In this document: positions 30,912-43,100 of the stretch, piece by piece
Numbering within the stretch: the stretch's first letter is position 1
How the letters are laid out: the number at the start of each line of letters is the position of its first letter
Assembly (NCBI RefSeq): GCF_036417845.1
Contig: NC_089981.1
Location: 21,720,001 to 21,784,000 of the forward strand
Direction: 5' to 3'
Length of the DNA stretch: 64,000 nt
Source of the DNA: Apteryx mantelli
Lineage: Eukaryota; Chordata; Aves; Apterygiformes; Apterygidae
The notes under the pieces: model-generated
The model's input: the letters and a program-made list of their open reading frames with translations, nothing else
Database searches by the model: none
Told to the model about the DNA's origin: nothing
Position numbers and translations under genes: made by a program

Positions 30912-31460
30912 TGGAGGGGAACGGCGGCGGCCGGTTTCGCGGGGGGCGCTCGGTGCCGGCGGGGTGCCCCGACGGGTTCCCCCCTCCCCGGGCGGGCTCC
31001 CTCTCGCCGGGCGGGCTTGGCAGCGCTCCCCCGCGCTGGGGGCTGTCCTGTCCTGTCCCGTCCCGTCCCGTCCCGTCCCGTCCCGTCCCGGCGCTCACCT
31101 GCGCTCCGCCGCCGCGCAGCTCCGCGCTCCCCCCCCTGCCGCCGCCGCCGCCAACTTCTCGTTCTGCCGCGGCCCGGCCCACGCCGCGCGCCGCGACCCC
31201 CCGCCCCGCCCACCGCGGGCCGCCCGCCAATGGCCGCGCCGCCCGCCCGCCCGCCGGCCCCGCCCCCGCGCCGCGCCGCCCAATGGCCGCGCCGGCCCCG
31301 CCCCGCCTCCTCCCCTCCCTTCCTCCGCCGGCCCCGCCCCGCGGCGGCGGTAGCGGCGGCGGCGGGGCGGGCGGTGGCGCGGCCGGCGCCACCCGCCCCT
31401 TCCCCCCCGCCGCCCGCGGCCGCGGCGGGTGCGGCGCGTTCGCTTCTGCACGTCCGTGCT
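30905..31460 (-). ncRNA. Candidate first exon of the mir-210 host RNA
   Basis: Minus-strand segment ending in GGAGCAG|GTGAGC (GT at 30904-30903), a near-perfect donor inside the CpG island. The next minus-strand acceptor with a good pyrimidine tract is at 30209-30208, giving a 697-nt intron that contains the entire pre-miRNA. The transcription start is unknown: the upper limit given here is placed at a candidate hypoxia-response element and is arbitrary. Confidence 0.3.
31043..31090. repeat. (GTCCC)n / (TGTCC)n pentanucleotide microsatellite
   Basis: Two or three TGTCC units shade into about eight TCCCG units. The array lies in the CpG island upstream of mir-210, so its length could vary between individuals close to the promoter. 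Confidence 0.9.
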
Positions 31461-31765
31461 GCGGGGAGGAACCATTTGTACCTGTTGAACCGCCGCCCGC
31501 CCCCCCCCATCCCGCCCCTTTCCCCGCTCAGCCTCCCCCGCGGGACCCCCCCCCCTCCGCTCCCCTCCCCGCTTGGCCTCGCGCGGCCGGCCGTTGGCCG
31601 CCCCTCCCCCGCGGGACCCCCCCGCGCGGGCGGTGGTACGGTCCGCCGGGGCCGTGCCATCAGGGCAGTGTCGGGGCGCACGTAGGCGGCGCGCGGGGGG
31701 GGGGGGGGTCGTTGGCGGCGCGTGGGCCTCGCGGCGGCCGTTGCTCACCCGCCGCTTTTTATTTG

Positions 31766-32750
31766 TAATTTATTATTATTTTTTAATTTAGTTTTCCTCA
31801 TCCGGCTCGCGATGCCCCCCACTCCGCGGGGGGCAAAGTAGTTTGCCCCCAGAGCCGTGGCACGGGCCTTTCCCGAATTACCCCTCCCCAAAAAACGGCA
31901 AATCCTGCCCAAATCCTCCTCTGTGGGGACCACGCGCCTCTTTGCACCTGGGCATCCCCTGCCCGAGCGCGTCCCACCCTCAAAAACTGCGCTGCTCTCT
32001 GGAAAACGCGGCGTTGCCTTCGCCCGCTATCTTCCCACCCATGACGCCGGCCCGTGTCTCGCTCCACTCGGTGCTTTTTGGGGGGAAAAGGGACGTGTTT
32101 CTCCCCTGCGATTGCCGGGGCACACGTAACTTTCTGCGTGGGAGCGGGAGCGAGGCCTGGCTCCTTTCCCCCCCCAGTGTTCAGGACAAGCAGAAAATAG
32201 CGGCTGCTGGAATAACACACGAGGTGGGGAAGAGTTTTACGTGCGTGCGATCACCCGCACGAACGGGAACATTTGGGCTGAGAGCAGCTACACACGCTTA
32301 GAAGGGGGAAAAAAAAAAAAAAAAAACAGCCGTGATCCGAGTTGCCTTAAAGAGGTATTTAGAAGGGAGCCGTGTCCTCAGCCAGGGGCACGTACTCCTC
32401 TCGCGTTCGGCTCAGCTTTCCCTCGGGCCCCGCGTCCCCGGGGCGAAAGCTGGCCTCGTGTGCAGTTTTCGTGGTGATAATCGCAGCTCTGATTGAGGTG
32501 GCCGTGCCCAGCGCCTGCTGGGGCTGGAATAGGGGATGTGGCCGGGATGCGTGCCAATAAGCGGCACGGGCGCGATGGGTTAGTTAGCCACCTGGGCAGA
32601 GCTCCCTGGTGGGAAAACCACGGGAAGAAAGCCAGTGCGTATAAACTGGGAAGAACTGAGGCTGTCTCTGCACCTCCTTTGACCTGAAAAAAGTGTTTTT
32701 TTGTGTTTTCTTTCTCTGTTTCTTCACTGCTCAGCAGGTAGCGCCAGCCC
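31766..32750. other. Spacer between the mir-210 and PHRF1 islands
   Basis: Moderate GC content with an A-run at 32310-32327. No coding exon or RNA gene was recognised. Confidence 0.5.
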
Positions 32751-33030
32751 TGTGAACGAGGAAAGGCACCGCGGCCTCGAGCGGCCGCTGGGCCAAGCTG
32801 CTGCCGCCCCCAGGCCTGGGGCGCCCGGGGACAGCCGAGGTTCCCGGCCTCCCCCCCGCCGCCCCGCGGTGGTACGGCCCGCCGCCCCCCTCCTCCCAGT
32901 GGTTCCGCCCGGCGGCGCTCCCTCCCCCGCCGCCGCAGCCCGATGGTTCGCGCCGCCGCCTGCTTCCCCCCCCCCCCGCCGCGCGCACGCGGTGGTGCGG
33001 CCCCGCGGGCACATCCCCGCCCGCGGCGCG

Positions 33031-33060
33031 ACCCGGAAGCGCTGCGGGTCGCTTCCGGGT
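33031..33060. promoter_or_regulatory. Inverted pair of ETS sites
   Basis: ACCCGGAAGCG at 33031-33041 is exactly mirrored by CGCTTCCGGGT at 33050-33060 with an 8-bp spacer. CCGGAAG is the core bound by GABPA/ELK-type ETS factors. It sits about 90 bp before the donor of the first exon, so probably at or just upstream of the start site. Confidence 0.6.
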
Positions 33061-33084
33061 GAGGGGGGCTTCCGGCCGGCTGGC

Positions 33085-33152
33085 CCGTTATCCCGGGGGG
33101 GTCCGGCGGGGCCCGGCTATGTGAGCGCCGGGGCCTGCGGCTTTCTCTTCGC
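33085..33152 (+). other. PHRF1: PHRF1 noncoding first exon (5' end approximate)
   Basis: The sequence ends in TTCGC|GTGAGT (GT at 33153-33154), a strong donor at the edge of the CpG island. The next PHRF1 exon opens with untranslated sequence, so a 5' noncoding exon is required and this is the best candidate. The 5' limit is not visible. A second, weaker donor is CTAT|GTGAGC near 33120. Confidence 0.5.
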
Positions 33153-33329
33153 GTGAGTGTCGCGGGGCCGGGAGTCGGGGCCGGGGCGGCATGCGGCGGC
33201 GGCGGTGGCGGCTTTACCGAGTCGGGGCCTGTGGCGGCGGCGGCAGTGTCGGGGCCGGACCGGACTCGTGCGGAGCCCACCGGAGGGGGCTTCCCGCTGC
33301 GTTGTGCATATCTGGTCTTTATAGCTCTC

Positions 33330-33455
33330 TTTATTTATTTATTTATTTTTATTTATATATGTGTATACGCGTGTGCGTACGTATATATATATCTATATAG
33401 AGAAAGATATGAGTGAATATATATATACATATATATATATATATGTATATTTTTT
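33330..33455. repeat. TTTA and TA/TG microsatellite in PHRF1 intron 1
   Basis: A TTTA tract (33330-33358) is followed by TATGTATACGCG and long TATA runs broken by AGAAAGATATGAG. The TA runs are self-complementary and would form cruciforms. Confidence 0.9.
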
Positions 33456-36400
33456 TCCCCCCCGAAGTAGGTGGCGGCGGGTGCCTGGCGGCCGTGGCGG
33501 AGGGAGAGGAGGCAAGGTACAAGGCCAGGTGCCCCCCGGCCCGGCCCGGCGCGGTTCAGGGAGGCGCAGCAGCGAGCTGACTTCGCTGCCCTAAACATCG
33601 CTTAGTAGGTGCACAGAAATGCTTTGGGGCCTGTTCGTTTGGTTTTTCTCCCCACCCCCCCTTCCTCTTTTTTGTAGCGCGCCTGCGAGTGCGCTTTAAG
33701 AAGTTTAAACTACTTATCGTCTCGCGGTGAAGTCAGCGGATCCCTTGGCTTCCATGTAGAAATGAGGTTTTCGTGCAAGCTTTTGTTATGCATCTTAGCT
33801 TATTCCCGGAATCACTTATTATTATTATTTATTATTGTCGCTTATTGCCTATTGTAAAAGTGTTTGTAGACTGGAAAACGTACTCTTAAGACTTTTCTAT
33901 TAGGGCATCTGTGCTTAGTGATGCGTTTCTCCGAAGAACAGAAGTGTGTCCGATGCCCAGTGTCCGTGAGGTGGAGGGTTTGTTTGTAGTTACTAGTTCT
34001 GCTGATGTTTGTTACATGGGCTTGCTGATGGCACGTCGCAGAGGTGTTCAGCCTGTTGTTTTCTGTCTTGTAGCACGGTAGGTTTTGATGCCTTTTGTTA
34101 TGGTTGTGCACGCACAAAAAAATTCACAAAAACATGTGCAAAAGATGTGGGGGTTTTTTTTTGTTTGTTTGCTTTTAATCCTGACAATAAGCAAATGGGA
34201 CAAGGGTGAGTTAAAGATGGGCATGGTGTGAAAAACTGATGCGAAAGGGACCTCCCCGGTGAGGGGTGCTGGTACCAAGAAAAGAAGGATGTTTAGAAAG
34301 GAAAGGATGGAGAGCATTGGAGGATGTTGGATTAGCAACGGGGAAACTGGGGAAATGGACCCGGCGGGTTCAAAGTAGGGGCAGGGAGAAGGGGACTGCG
34401 CGGAGCTTGGCCGCTTCTTCTAACGCAGACGCCCACAGTGCCCCCTTCCTTCTCTGGGCGAGGCGACAGGCTTCGGAAATGTCTTTGCAGAGTCTGTGCG
34501 TTGCTTTGTTTGTGTCACCAAGTCCCCAAAGAGTGAACCACTGCGGGCGGTGTGCGGCGTAAACACCCCGGGAAGTCTCGGTGGTCAGTTTGGGCACCTG
34601 GAATTAGGGGCAGCTGGACTTAGGGTAGCGACAAGAATAGGGGGAAAATACGCGGTTCCTCGCCTGCTCTGAGATTAATTTTCTGTGCCTTATCTATTGG
34701 TTTCTTAGGTGCTTAAAATATTTAAATAACTGCATGGGCAGTCCTGATAGTGGCATTTAAGAGTTAATCATTTTGTAACTTAAACAGGGGAAAGTCAAAT
34801 CTAAATTTAGATTTAGAGGGCTTTTTTAAAGCTCCCTGTGCCTTTTAGATTGGCACTGTGCAGCTCTGGACTGGAGAAGTATTAGTGTCTTTGGTTAATC
34901 TGAATACACTGCCTGCGTAGTTTCTCTTAGTTTACATTCAAAATGTGGTGTTGGCAGATATTAGTTGTATCATATCCAGATTTTTTTTTCAGCTATGTAC
35001 AGTAATGATTTTTACAATTCACGTACGCTTTTTTCTTTCAGCGTAGCATCTAAAGCTGGAACCAAAGCAGAATGGTTTCTGATACGTGGCATTGGTTTTC
35101 CAGAGGGAACAGTATAATTTCGTTGATTTGAAAAAAAAACAAATAAAATGGATATACCCTTGAGGGCTAAAAGCTCGCATGTCGAATATTTAGTAGACTG
35201 AAATTTAGTTATAAGTGCTCTTTGGAACGTGACTGCTCAATAATTGCCAATGAAATTAGATTAGTATTCAAAACGTTACGGTGAGAAAATCCAGCTGACT
35301 TGTGTTTTCTTTGTCTGTGCGTAATCCTGAATGTTACCCGAGTAGATGAAGATGAATGCCTGGTCTAGTGGATCTTCTGCTTCCAAAAGCTAGTGGCTAA
35401 TGTAAGAAGTTGGCGGCGGAGGAGTCGGGCCGTGCTAGAAACGAAGAGCACGCGGCTGGAGGAGTCGCTTGCTGTTGTAGGCCCCCCCTTTAGCCCCTCG
35501 TCAGGTTGAGAGGGGGCTCGGTTGGTGTTTTGCAGATTTTCGGTCTGTGTGACTTTGGCTGGAAGCCTGCTTCAGAGCTTGGTTGCTTTGATGCTTAGAA
35601 ACTTTCCCTCAGTTTCTAGCTAAAACGTACTCATGGCAAATTAAAATACTGATTTGTAGCAATGTTAAGGATCTCGGTTCAAAAACCCAAACGTTTACTG
35701 AAGTGCTTGTTTGATAAACGCTTGTTCTGGAGGAAACATTTAATTTTCTGTGTTCTGGAAACAAACAAACAAAGCCCTGTTGCTAGTACAGGCTGAAGAA
35801 TGTATTTGCTATTTGATTGCACAATGCAAATGATTAAAAACGTGGCTCAGTGTAAAAACTTAGCCTGCCTTAATAATAAAGGCTGTTTCTCCTGCGGTGG
35901 AGCCCCTGCCGTGGTAGGTGCACAGTGCTCGGCAGGTTAAGGGAACCTAGGGTTTGGGGGAAAAGCACTGATGCGCATCAAGGGACAGGGTACCTGCCAC
36001 GCATTTATTACTCTTATATAAATGTTTTACTAAAAGGTTGCGAGTTTTTTTTATATAAGAAATTGAAAAATTGGGATTTTTTAGGGAGCAGTATGGTGTC
36101 TTTCCTTTAGCAGCACCCTGTCCCTCGTGTGCAAGCTGTAATTTAAATACTGAATTTGATTCTTTTACTTTTGGGGCAGTAAAGGCAGAGTGGGGAGGGC
36201 CTTATAAAAGGATGTTGCAAATAACCTGAGCGTTACTTATTTAGGCCTTAAGCTGCCCAGGAAGGAGGAAATAAGGAGAGTGAGGCGTAACGGGCGAGGG
36301 CAGCCAGAAGAGGAGGCCCTGATGGTGTTCGGTGGTGGGAGGCAGGCAGCGTGCTGGCGGAGCTGCAGCGACAATGCCGAATAGCTTCCTGCCGTCCCGC

Positions 36401-39400
36401 GTGCCCGCTCTTCTCGGGTTCCCGCTTTGTCTGGTGCGACTGCCTGCTCTTGTGTCGAGGGACAGAACTATATATAAAGTCGTTGGAGCTACTAGTGAGT
36501 GCCAGTTCATGCGTCTGTTGCAGCGTGCAGGCTGCGAACATGCGAGTGATACAGCTGTCCAGGGGTTTAAATAGGCTTTGGTGAAAGCAGTGACCGAATC
36601 CAAAGGCAAGAGAGCTTCAGCCAATCCCTTGCTTCTGGTGTTCATGTGCCTCAGGCTGGGGACGCGTCCTAAATTACTCCCCTTAAATATAAATTTCGCA
36701 ATGAGTTATAGAAGAGAGGGGATCGGAGGACGCGAGGGCTTTGTGCGGAGTGGTGCGCACAGTGGGATTTTCCCTGTGAGCGAGCTGGCGAGCAGTGGGG
36801 GTTTGGGTACAGTGGTGAGGGCAGGTGCAGTGCTCCTCTGCTTGGCACCCCAAAAGCCAAAGCAGCTGTAGTTGCTTCAGTTGAATGGCCTTCGGGGTAA
36901 CTGTTGGCTTTTCAGCGCTTCTGGCTTTTATGTTAGAGGTGTGTAGTTAAGGCTTGTCTCAGAGGAATGAATACAGCCTCCTCTCTGGCCAAACTTCTTG
37001 TTTGTTTACATGATAATAATAAAACCCCCTCTTCTCTCTTTTGTGCCTGCTGGTTCCAGCTCAGGGGAGTAGGAAAAATTTTGATGTGATAAATGCTGTA
37101 ATGAAAGCACCATTTTTTTTGTACAAGTGGGTGAACTCTCTGAAGTACATCATAAATGTCTGTGTTTCAAAGTCATAGTGGTAATTTGTTTGAAATGTCT
37201 CCCAGGAGAAGAAGAACTCTTGGACGTGCTGCTTATTGTTCTTAATATGATAACTTGTTCTCTTTTTTTTATATGTATAGTCAGCTTTGATTTCCTTCTT
37301 CATTTCTTAAGAGCAGCTGCCCAGCTATGAAAAGCTTGTTCATAGAGTTAGACTCGTATTTGTGCTGTTTGAAGCTTAAAACCTTAAATTCAGTTTTTCA
37401 GGGTTGGTTTCTCCTTGACTGTTCCAAGCTCTTTGTGAAGCAGACTTTTCTGGACTTGGGGACTTGATTGCTTGCTGTGATACCGGACTGTCTTAACTCT
37501 GAGTTTTGCCTGTGAGCAAAGTACAAGTTTGCTTTTGCAGCCTAAGTATGTCAGATTAGATTGTGAAGTCAGAAGTGCTGATTTTTGTGTCTCTGTGCTT
37601 AAAGGATGTCTTCTAGTGAAGTAGCAGGGAGAAGAAAATGGGCTTACGTGGTGCAAGCAGTTGTTTTATTCCACGACGACGAAGTGAATAAATGCATGCA
37701 ATTTGGTGTTGTAGTTACGTTACTTCTTTAGGAGCTTTTACGAAAGTCTATGTTGAGCAGAACTTGGGCATGTGGGAATCGTCTTTTTAAAATTTCATGA
37801 AAGTGATTTTGTTCACTCTCCTTGTAGTGCTTGCTTCCTCTCTTTAATGAGAATTGGGGCGTGGGGGGACAAAGATCATCATGTTGGCCAAAATGAAGTC
37901 TTGTCCGTGGTTCCATACCCGTGGTGGTGACAGTCAAAGAGGAAACTGCTATATTCTCGCAACCTTAAAATGGAGAGCAAATATAAACAAAGGTTTTGAG
38001 CACAATCTAAATACAAGTTGGTGTTACAGAAGCTTTTGTGAAGTGCAGCAGAAATAGGCCTACTGGTGTCATGCTGTCGAACTGGTGCGATCAATCTCTG
38101 CCCTGACTTTTCTGAGCTGTAACTCTGCAATTAATTTTCTGCTACTGTAACTAGTTTAGCATTTGAGAGCATATTATATAATTTAGTTTCAGTTTGAATA
38201 ATTCATACACACACACAGTGCTGAAACTTGAAAAATTCCTAATGGAAACGAGTGTTTCTTCCTATCCTTCCAGTTATGTCACGGAATGACTGGCTTTTGA
38301 TGAATCTGAGTGTTTCTAGCCAACACAAATTGTCTTTAAATGCTCCTGTTAACAGCCACAAAGATAGCTAAAGGCTTAACCCTCCGTTTGGGCAAGATTC
38401 TCAATGAAGTTGGGAGAAACCTTCATGAAGAACCTGGCAGTGTTGAAGCTTCCCCCCCCCACACACACACACCCTTTTCCTTTTCTGCTTCCCCCCGCCC
38501 GAGCATTAGAGTCCATTTACAGTTTAGTCTGGTTTAGTGAATTTTTAAGTGCATTTTTAAGGCTCTTAAGCATAGAGCTGTGCTATGTGGCCTAGAAAGG
38601 GAGCGAACAAGTAAAGATATGCATCAAGAGCACTTGAATAAAACATAATGTTTTGTTCCAAAAGTTATTTTAATACGCAGCTATGTAATGTGGAGCAAGG
38701 AGGGTGGGAGAACAGGCAGCTGACTGAAAACTTATTGCCACATTTGTAGAAGGATCCCATTTCTTTTTCTTATTAAGACATGACATCTAGCTCTGTAAGC
38801 GTCAATTAAATTAACCCATGACTTGCATATAGAAGCTTACAATGATCCTTGTTCCTTAATGCTTTGTAACACCGTATATTAAAAGCTACGGTTTGATTGT
38901 CGTTATGCATTTCAATCATGAGACCTCTCAGTATCTGTTGGTTTTATTGCCAACCTGTGCTAATGCACAGCGATTCATTTGATGGCATTAATATGCACCA
39001 CATCGAGTCTCCTCCTTCCTGTGGAGTAATGGTTGTGAGATCTGAGTCTCCTGGATTTCATGAGAGGTGTGAAAAGGCCTGTGTGTGGGTGTTCTTTTAA
39101 AAAACAAAAAAAACAAAAAAAAACCTCATCGTCATCCCTGTTTCTTTTGATTTGAGCAAGGCAGTATTTTGATGATTTGAAATGTGTATCGTCGTCTGGT
39201 GCGTACAGCATGTAAACTCTGATTCTGAAGCGCAGAGTATACAAGAGCTTGGCCTCCGTCAAAAGGCACAGTGACTTCTGGTCCCTTCCAGCTGTGCTCT
39301 CTATAGGTACTGTGCAGGATGGTTTCGGTGCCTGCAGGTTTTTTGTTCTGCCTTCCAGTGGCAAGGCAGGAATTCCTTTCAGATACGGAGATTTGGTTAC

Positions 39401-40035
39401 ACCTTTTTCTGTTACCTAGGAGTCCAAGATAAAGCTGAATCTTGCACATAAATTGAGTTTAGCAAGTGGCTGGTTTCACCTAGCTCGGTAGTGATCTGAA
39501 ACCTCACTGAACAAGATATGTGCTCATCTGTAGGTCACCTCTGACTCGCACTGGAGAACAAATCAATGATTTCCTTCCTCCTGTTCCTGGTAGTAACTGC
39601 TTTTCAGCAGCACGAAGCCAGAGTCCACCATAAATCTAACTTAAGTTTTGCAGTCAGAATGAGTGTTTCAAGGCGGGGGGGGAAAAGAGCAATGCTTAAA
39701 GGTGATTGCTCAATACTTATGTGGTTAAATCCTGGTTAAGTTCTGCTTTGGTTTTCCATGGCGCTGTTGCTAGTGCTGTTTTTCAGCCAGAAGGCTATTG
39801 CTGATGAGGAAGAATCAGAAAGACCCACTGTAATTGCCAACCGGGAATAAGTTTTACAGTCTGGACCCCTCATCTTTGTCAGATAAAGAAGTGACTTGCG
39901 TGGGGGCCTTGGCAGTGGAGCGATGTCGGATCTGCCAGTCGTGTCCTCGGATGCATTGGTCACTCTCCGCTGGGCTTATATCTGCTGTGCTTATGGAGGT
40001 TGTGCATTGTCTCACTGAAGTCTGCTTTCTCACAG
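33456..40035. other. PHRF1 intron 1 (remaining part)
   Basis: A 6.9-kb intron in total (33153-40035). It is AT-richer than the upstream part of the window, with CA repeats at 38204-38217 and 38460-38473 and an A-rich tract near 39101-39125. No further exon, RNA gene or clear transposon was recognised. Confidence 0.55.
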
Positions 40036-40150
40036 GGAGCTGATTCCCGATGTCCTGCCATGGAGGATGATAGCCAGGATGAGCTGATAAACAAGAACGC
40101 TGCGCTAGGCAAGGGCAAGAGACAGAGCCTGGCGCTCCTCAGTGAAGCAG
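40036..40150 (+). CDS. PHRF1: PHRF1 exon 2, start codon
   Basis: The acceptor is TTTCTCACAG, untranslated sequence runs 40036-40059, and the ATG is at 40060-40062. Encodes residues 1-30 ([13 protein letters not shown]) plus one base. The donor is GCAG|GTAAAC. Confidence 0.88.
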
Positions 40151-43100
40151 GTAAACGCATCTTCTCTGTGCAGGCGCATTGCTCGCGCTAGGTTTGAAAG
40201 CCTATCTTTTAACCTCCAAAAAGAAGTAAAGAAGTACTTGTGGCCATTTATTTCTTTTTTTTTTCCTGAGAAATTTTTGTTTCATCCTCTAAATTCTGTG
40301 TCTTGAACTGCTGACGTACTTCATGGAGTTGCTCAGAACTTGCAGCTTTGATACTACTGAAAAGTAATATTTTTCACCTAGGAAATCTGGCTTTTCACTT
40401 TGTGTAATGGAGTTCTGTGTCCTTCACTGTTCTACCTGTCTGTTTGGTGTCCACATATCAAGTAGGTACTTTCTCCTTTCTTGCTTTTTCTTTTTAAAGA
40501 AAGCAATGGTGGAAATAGCTGTGATTCAGAAGATGATACTGGAAGTGAGGAGGAAGAAGATGACACTGAGGAGGAGGGAGGGGAGGAGGACAAGGAAGAA
40601 AGTGAAGATGAAGAATTAGAAGGTAGGTCTGTTAATGTATTTTTACAGAAAGAATGGGATTAAAGCTTTCCTTCCAAAAAGTGACCATGAATTGTAAATC
40701 CACAGATGTTCTTAAGAATGGTCACTTTCTGGTCACTTTTCTGATGCTGCTGTTTCAGGCTTGTGTCCACATCCTGCAGCAATTAACAAACAAGCAAATC
40801 CTAGTTTTTTAAAGCATTTGTGTATTTGAAGGCTGCCCACCAATCAAAGGGTTGTACAGATAGTAAAAGCAAACTTTTCCTACTCAGGTAGGAGCAGTGG
40901 CTCCTACTGTTTGTTTGTTCCCCCCCCCCCCCACCTCATGTAAAGCATGTATTTTTTGTGAATTTTGTTTTGTTTTTAGTTTGATTTGGCATGGAGCTCT
41001 AAAGTGAAAGGTGTGATGGGGAGTTTCGGAAATAAATTGCTATTGCTCTTAATAAACCTTGCGAAGAAGGGCGGAAAAAAGACTTGACTTCTTTTTCCTT
41101 TAAGAAAGGAGTGTGGATATTGCTCAAATTTATTAATTACAATGCAACTGTAGTCTTTAGGTGCTCAGACTTCAGCAACTGCTGCATTCAGTTGTTATTT
41201 GGATAGGCACAAACGGAGCTTTTCATTACCACATCCTGGAGCTTGCTGTGAAGGCAAGAGCACAATTTTCCAACTTCCTGGATAGATTGATTTGAGCGCA
41301 GACTAAAAAGTTGACACCAAGTGCCAAAAGCTATCAATTAATCTCTTCAAAAAATCTCTCCTATGTCCAAGCAGGAGAATTCAATAGACCGTACAAGGAC
41401 CCTGTTTTCACTGTCTAAAAAATGAAAATGTTTTGAGGTTAAGAAGCAGAAAAAAATTGCAACTTAGTTCGCAGGTTTTAGGGGAAGGCTAAGATATGTC
41501 TCAGTAATTTGTGCTAAAAAATACGAACCCCTTTCAGTAAAGGATGTCAAGACTTTAAAGAGAATTTCACTCAAAACCAAGCTTCTTTAAGCAGTCTCCA
41601 GTTGCGCACCCAAACCTCTTGATTTGGACCCCAAAATCATGTTTTATTTGTGAGGTCTTAAATCTGTTCTTCTGTAGGTAAGTGTATTGATGCTTCCTGT
41701 CCCATAGAGTGTCTATTTAAAAAAAAAAAAAAAAAAAGCTGGGTTCATGATGACTTTGTTCTCGCCCTCAGTGTTCGGTGGTAGCCGGACATACCTACTG
41801 TCTTGTCACTGTGACTGTCTGCTGTTTTTCAGCGGTCTGTCCTTTTAATCTCTTGCAAGACTAGTCACGTTATCAGGCTTTATCTTTGGCCAGAATAATC
41901 CAGTGCTTTTTACTGATGGGATTAAAAAAAAAGAAAGGCAAAAACTGTTGCCTCAAAGCGGAGAAGCTGTGCTCTGGCCTTGCAGCCCCACAAAATGAGC
42001 TTCTTTGGAACTCTTTGTAAGCTAGTGTCATCATCCCAGTTCCCCTCCCCACCGCTCTCCCTTGCTGAAGCTCTGCAGCACATCAAAGTTGTTTCTTACC
42101 TCTCATTTTTAAGATTGTGAAGATGAGGAAGAGGAGGAAGAGGAGGAGGAAACTGAAACTGCTGTGGGGGGAATGACAGGTTCTCTGAAATTAGAGCCGC
42201 ACATAAATGGAGCGAACATTTCTTCTGATGAGGATGGTGAAAACTGCCCAATTTGCCTCAACACGTTTAGGGATCAGGCTGTTGGAACTCCTGAGAACTG
42301 TTCCCATTACTTCTGCTTGGACTGCATAGTGGAGTGGTCTAAGGTAAGTTGTTTGCTTCTCGCTTTCCTGTGGCCTTCTGATGGGCTCTGCTCTCTCCCC
42401 TCTGATCGCTCTATTCTGCTGTAATAAGAGCAGGTCACTGTAGTATTTATATCTGCTTTATTTTAAGCTTTTTTTTTTCCCCCACAGACTTGAGTTACTG
42501 CTTTATTTGGCAGGATTCGTGTTTGTGGAGTGTTGATCTATTTTCCTTGTACCAATCCTGTTCTGTTCCTCTGTTCTCTGAAAGTTATGATAGCCTGGAG
42601 TGGTAATAGTATTATCATTTATTTTCCCAACTTTTGCTGAGCTTTTACTAAGCGAGAAGCAGGGTTTGGACCTATAGGCAGTAGGTGAAAATACATGTCA
42701 TTATTCCATTAGCAGGTGCATTTCTAGGCGTGTAAAATTCTTGTTTTCAAGTGAGGGCAACAGTAATATTGGTTTTCTGTGTATATACTCTTACCTCTTA
42801 TTGACTTCTGTGCTGTGGATGCAAGATCAGTGCCTGTTGCTACAGTGAATGTTTAAACACAGGAAGGATGTTTAAAAAAAAATGCTGACTAAATCAGCTG
42901 ATTGACTGAAAAACATCAGTTTCAGAGCAAAGTTACTTGCCATCTAACTAGGTAGTTCAGATAATCATAACCCAGAATGAGAATTACGAGAAAACTTACT
43001 GTGCCTGCACCAGCACCCATGGTAATCTTTAAATAAATAAATTGGGCTTTTTGAAGAGATTTGTAAGTTGTTTCAAATTGCTCATTGTTCCAAAAGAAGT

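Larger units (their letters stand above)
30560..31765. promoter_or_regulatory. CpG island over mir-210, probable promoter of its host
   Basis: Very dense CpG, many CCGCCC/GGGCGG boxes and no TATA. Candidate hypoxia-response cores (ACGTG on the minus strand) lie at 31453-31449 and 31683-31679, upstream of the hairpin in the direction of transcription. mir-210 is a known HIF-1 target, so such sites are expected; which one is used cannot be seen here. A G-run occupies about 31695-31708. Confidence 0.6.
32750..33310. promoter_or_regulatory. PHRF1 CpG-island promoter
   Basis: CpG-dense TATA-less region leading into the first PHRF1 exon. It contains a perfect inverted pair of ETS-type sites (33031-33041 and 33050-33060), a third CTTCCGG at 33070-33076, and several copies of a TGGT[A/T]CG-type motif. 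ETS/GABP sites near the start are typical of housekeeping genes. Confidence 0.7.

Noticed and set aside
30893-31681. Long minus- and plus-strand open frames (over 260 codons) across the mir-210 CpG island
   Set aside because: They consist of Pro/Arg/Gly/Ala low complexity, occur on both strands at once, and follow from the near-absence of A/T-rich stop codons in GC-rich DNA. No domain or splice support.
29157-39320. ACTGT[A/G]CAGGATGGTTTC shared by 29164 and 39308
   Set aside because: About 18 bp with one mismatch and no similarity around it. A match of this size is expected by chance in 64 kb.
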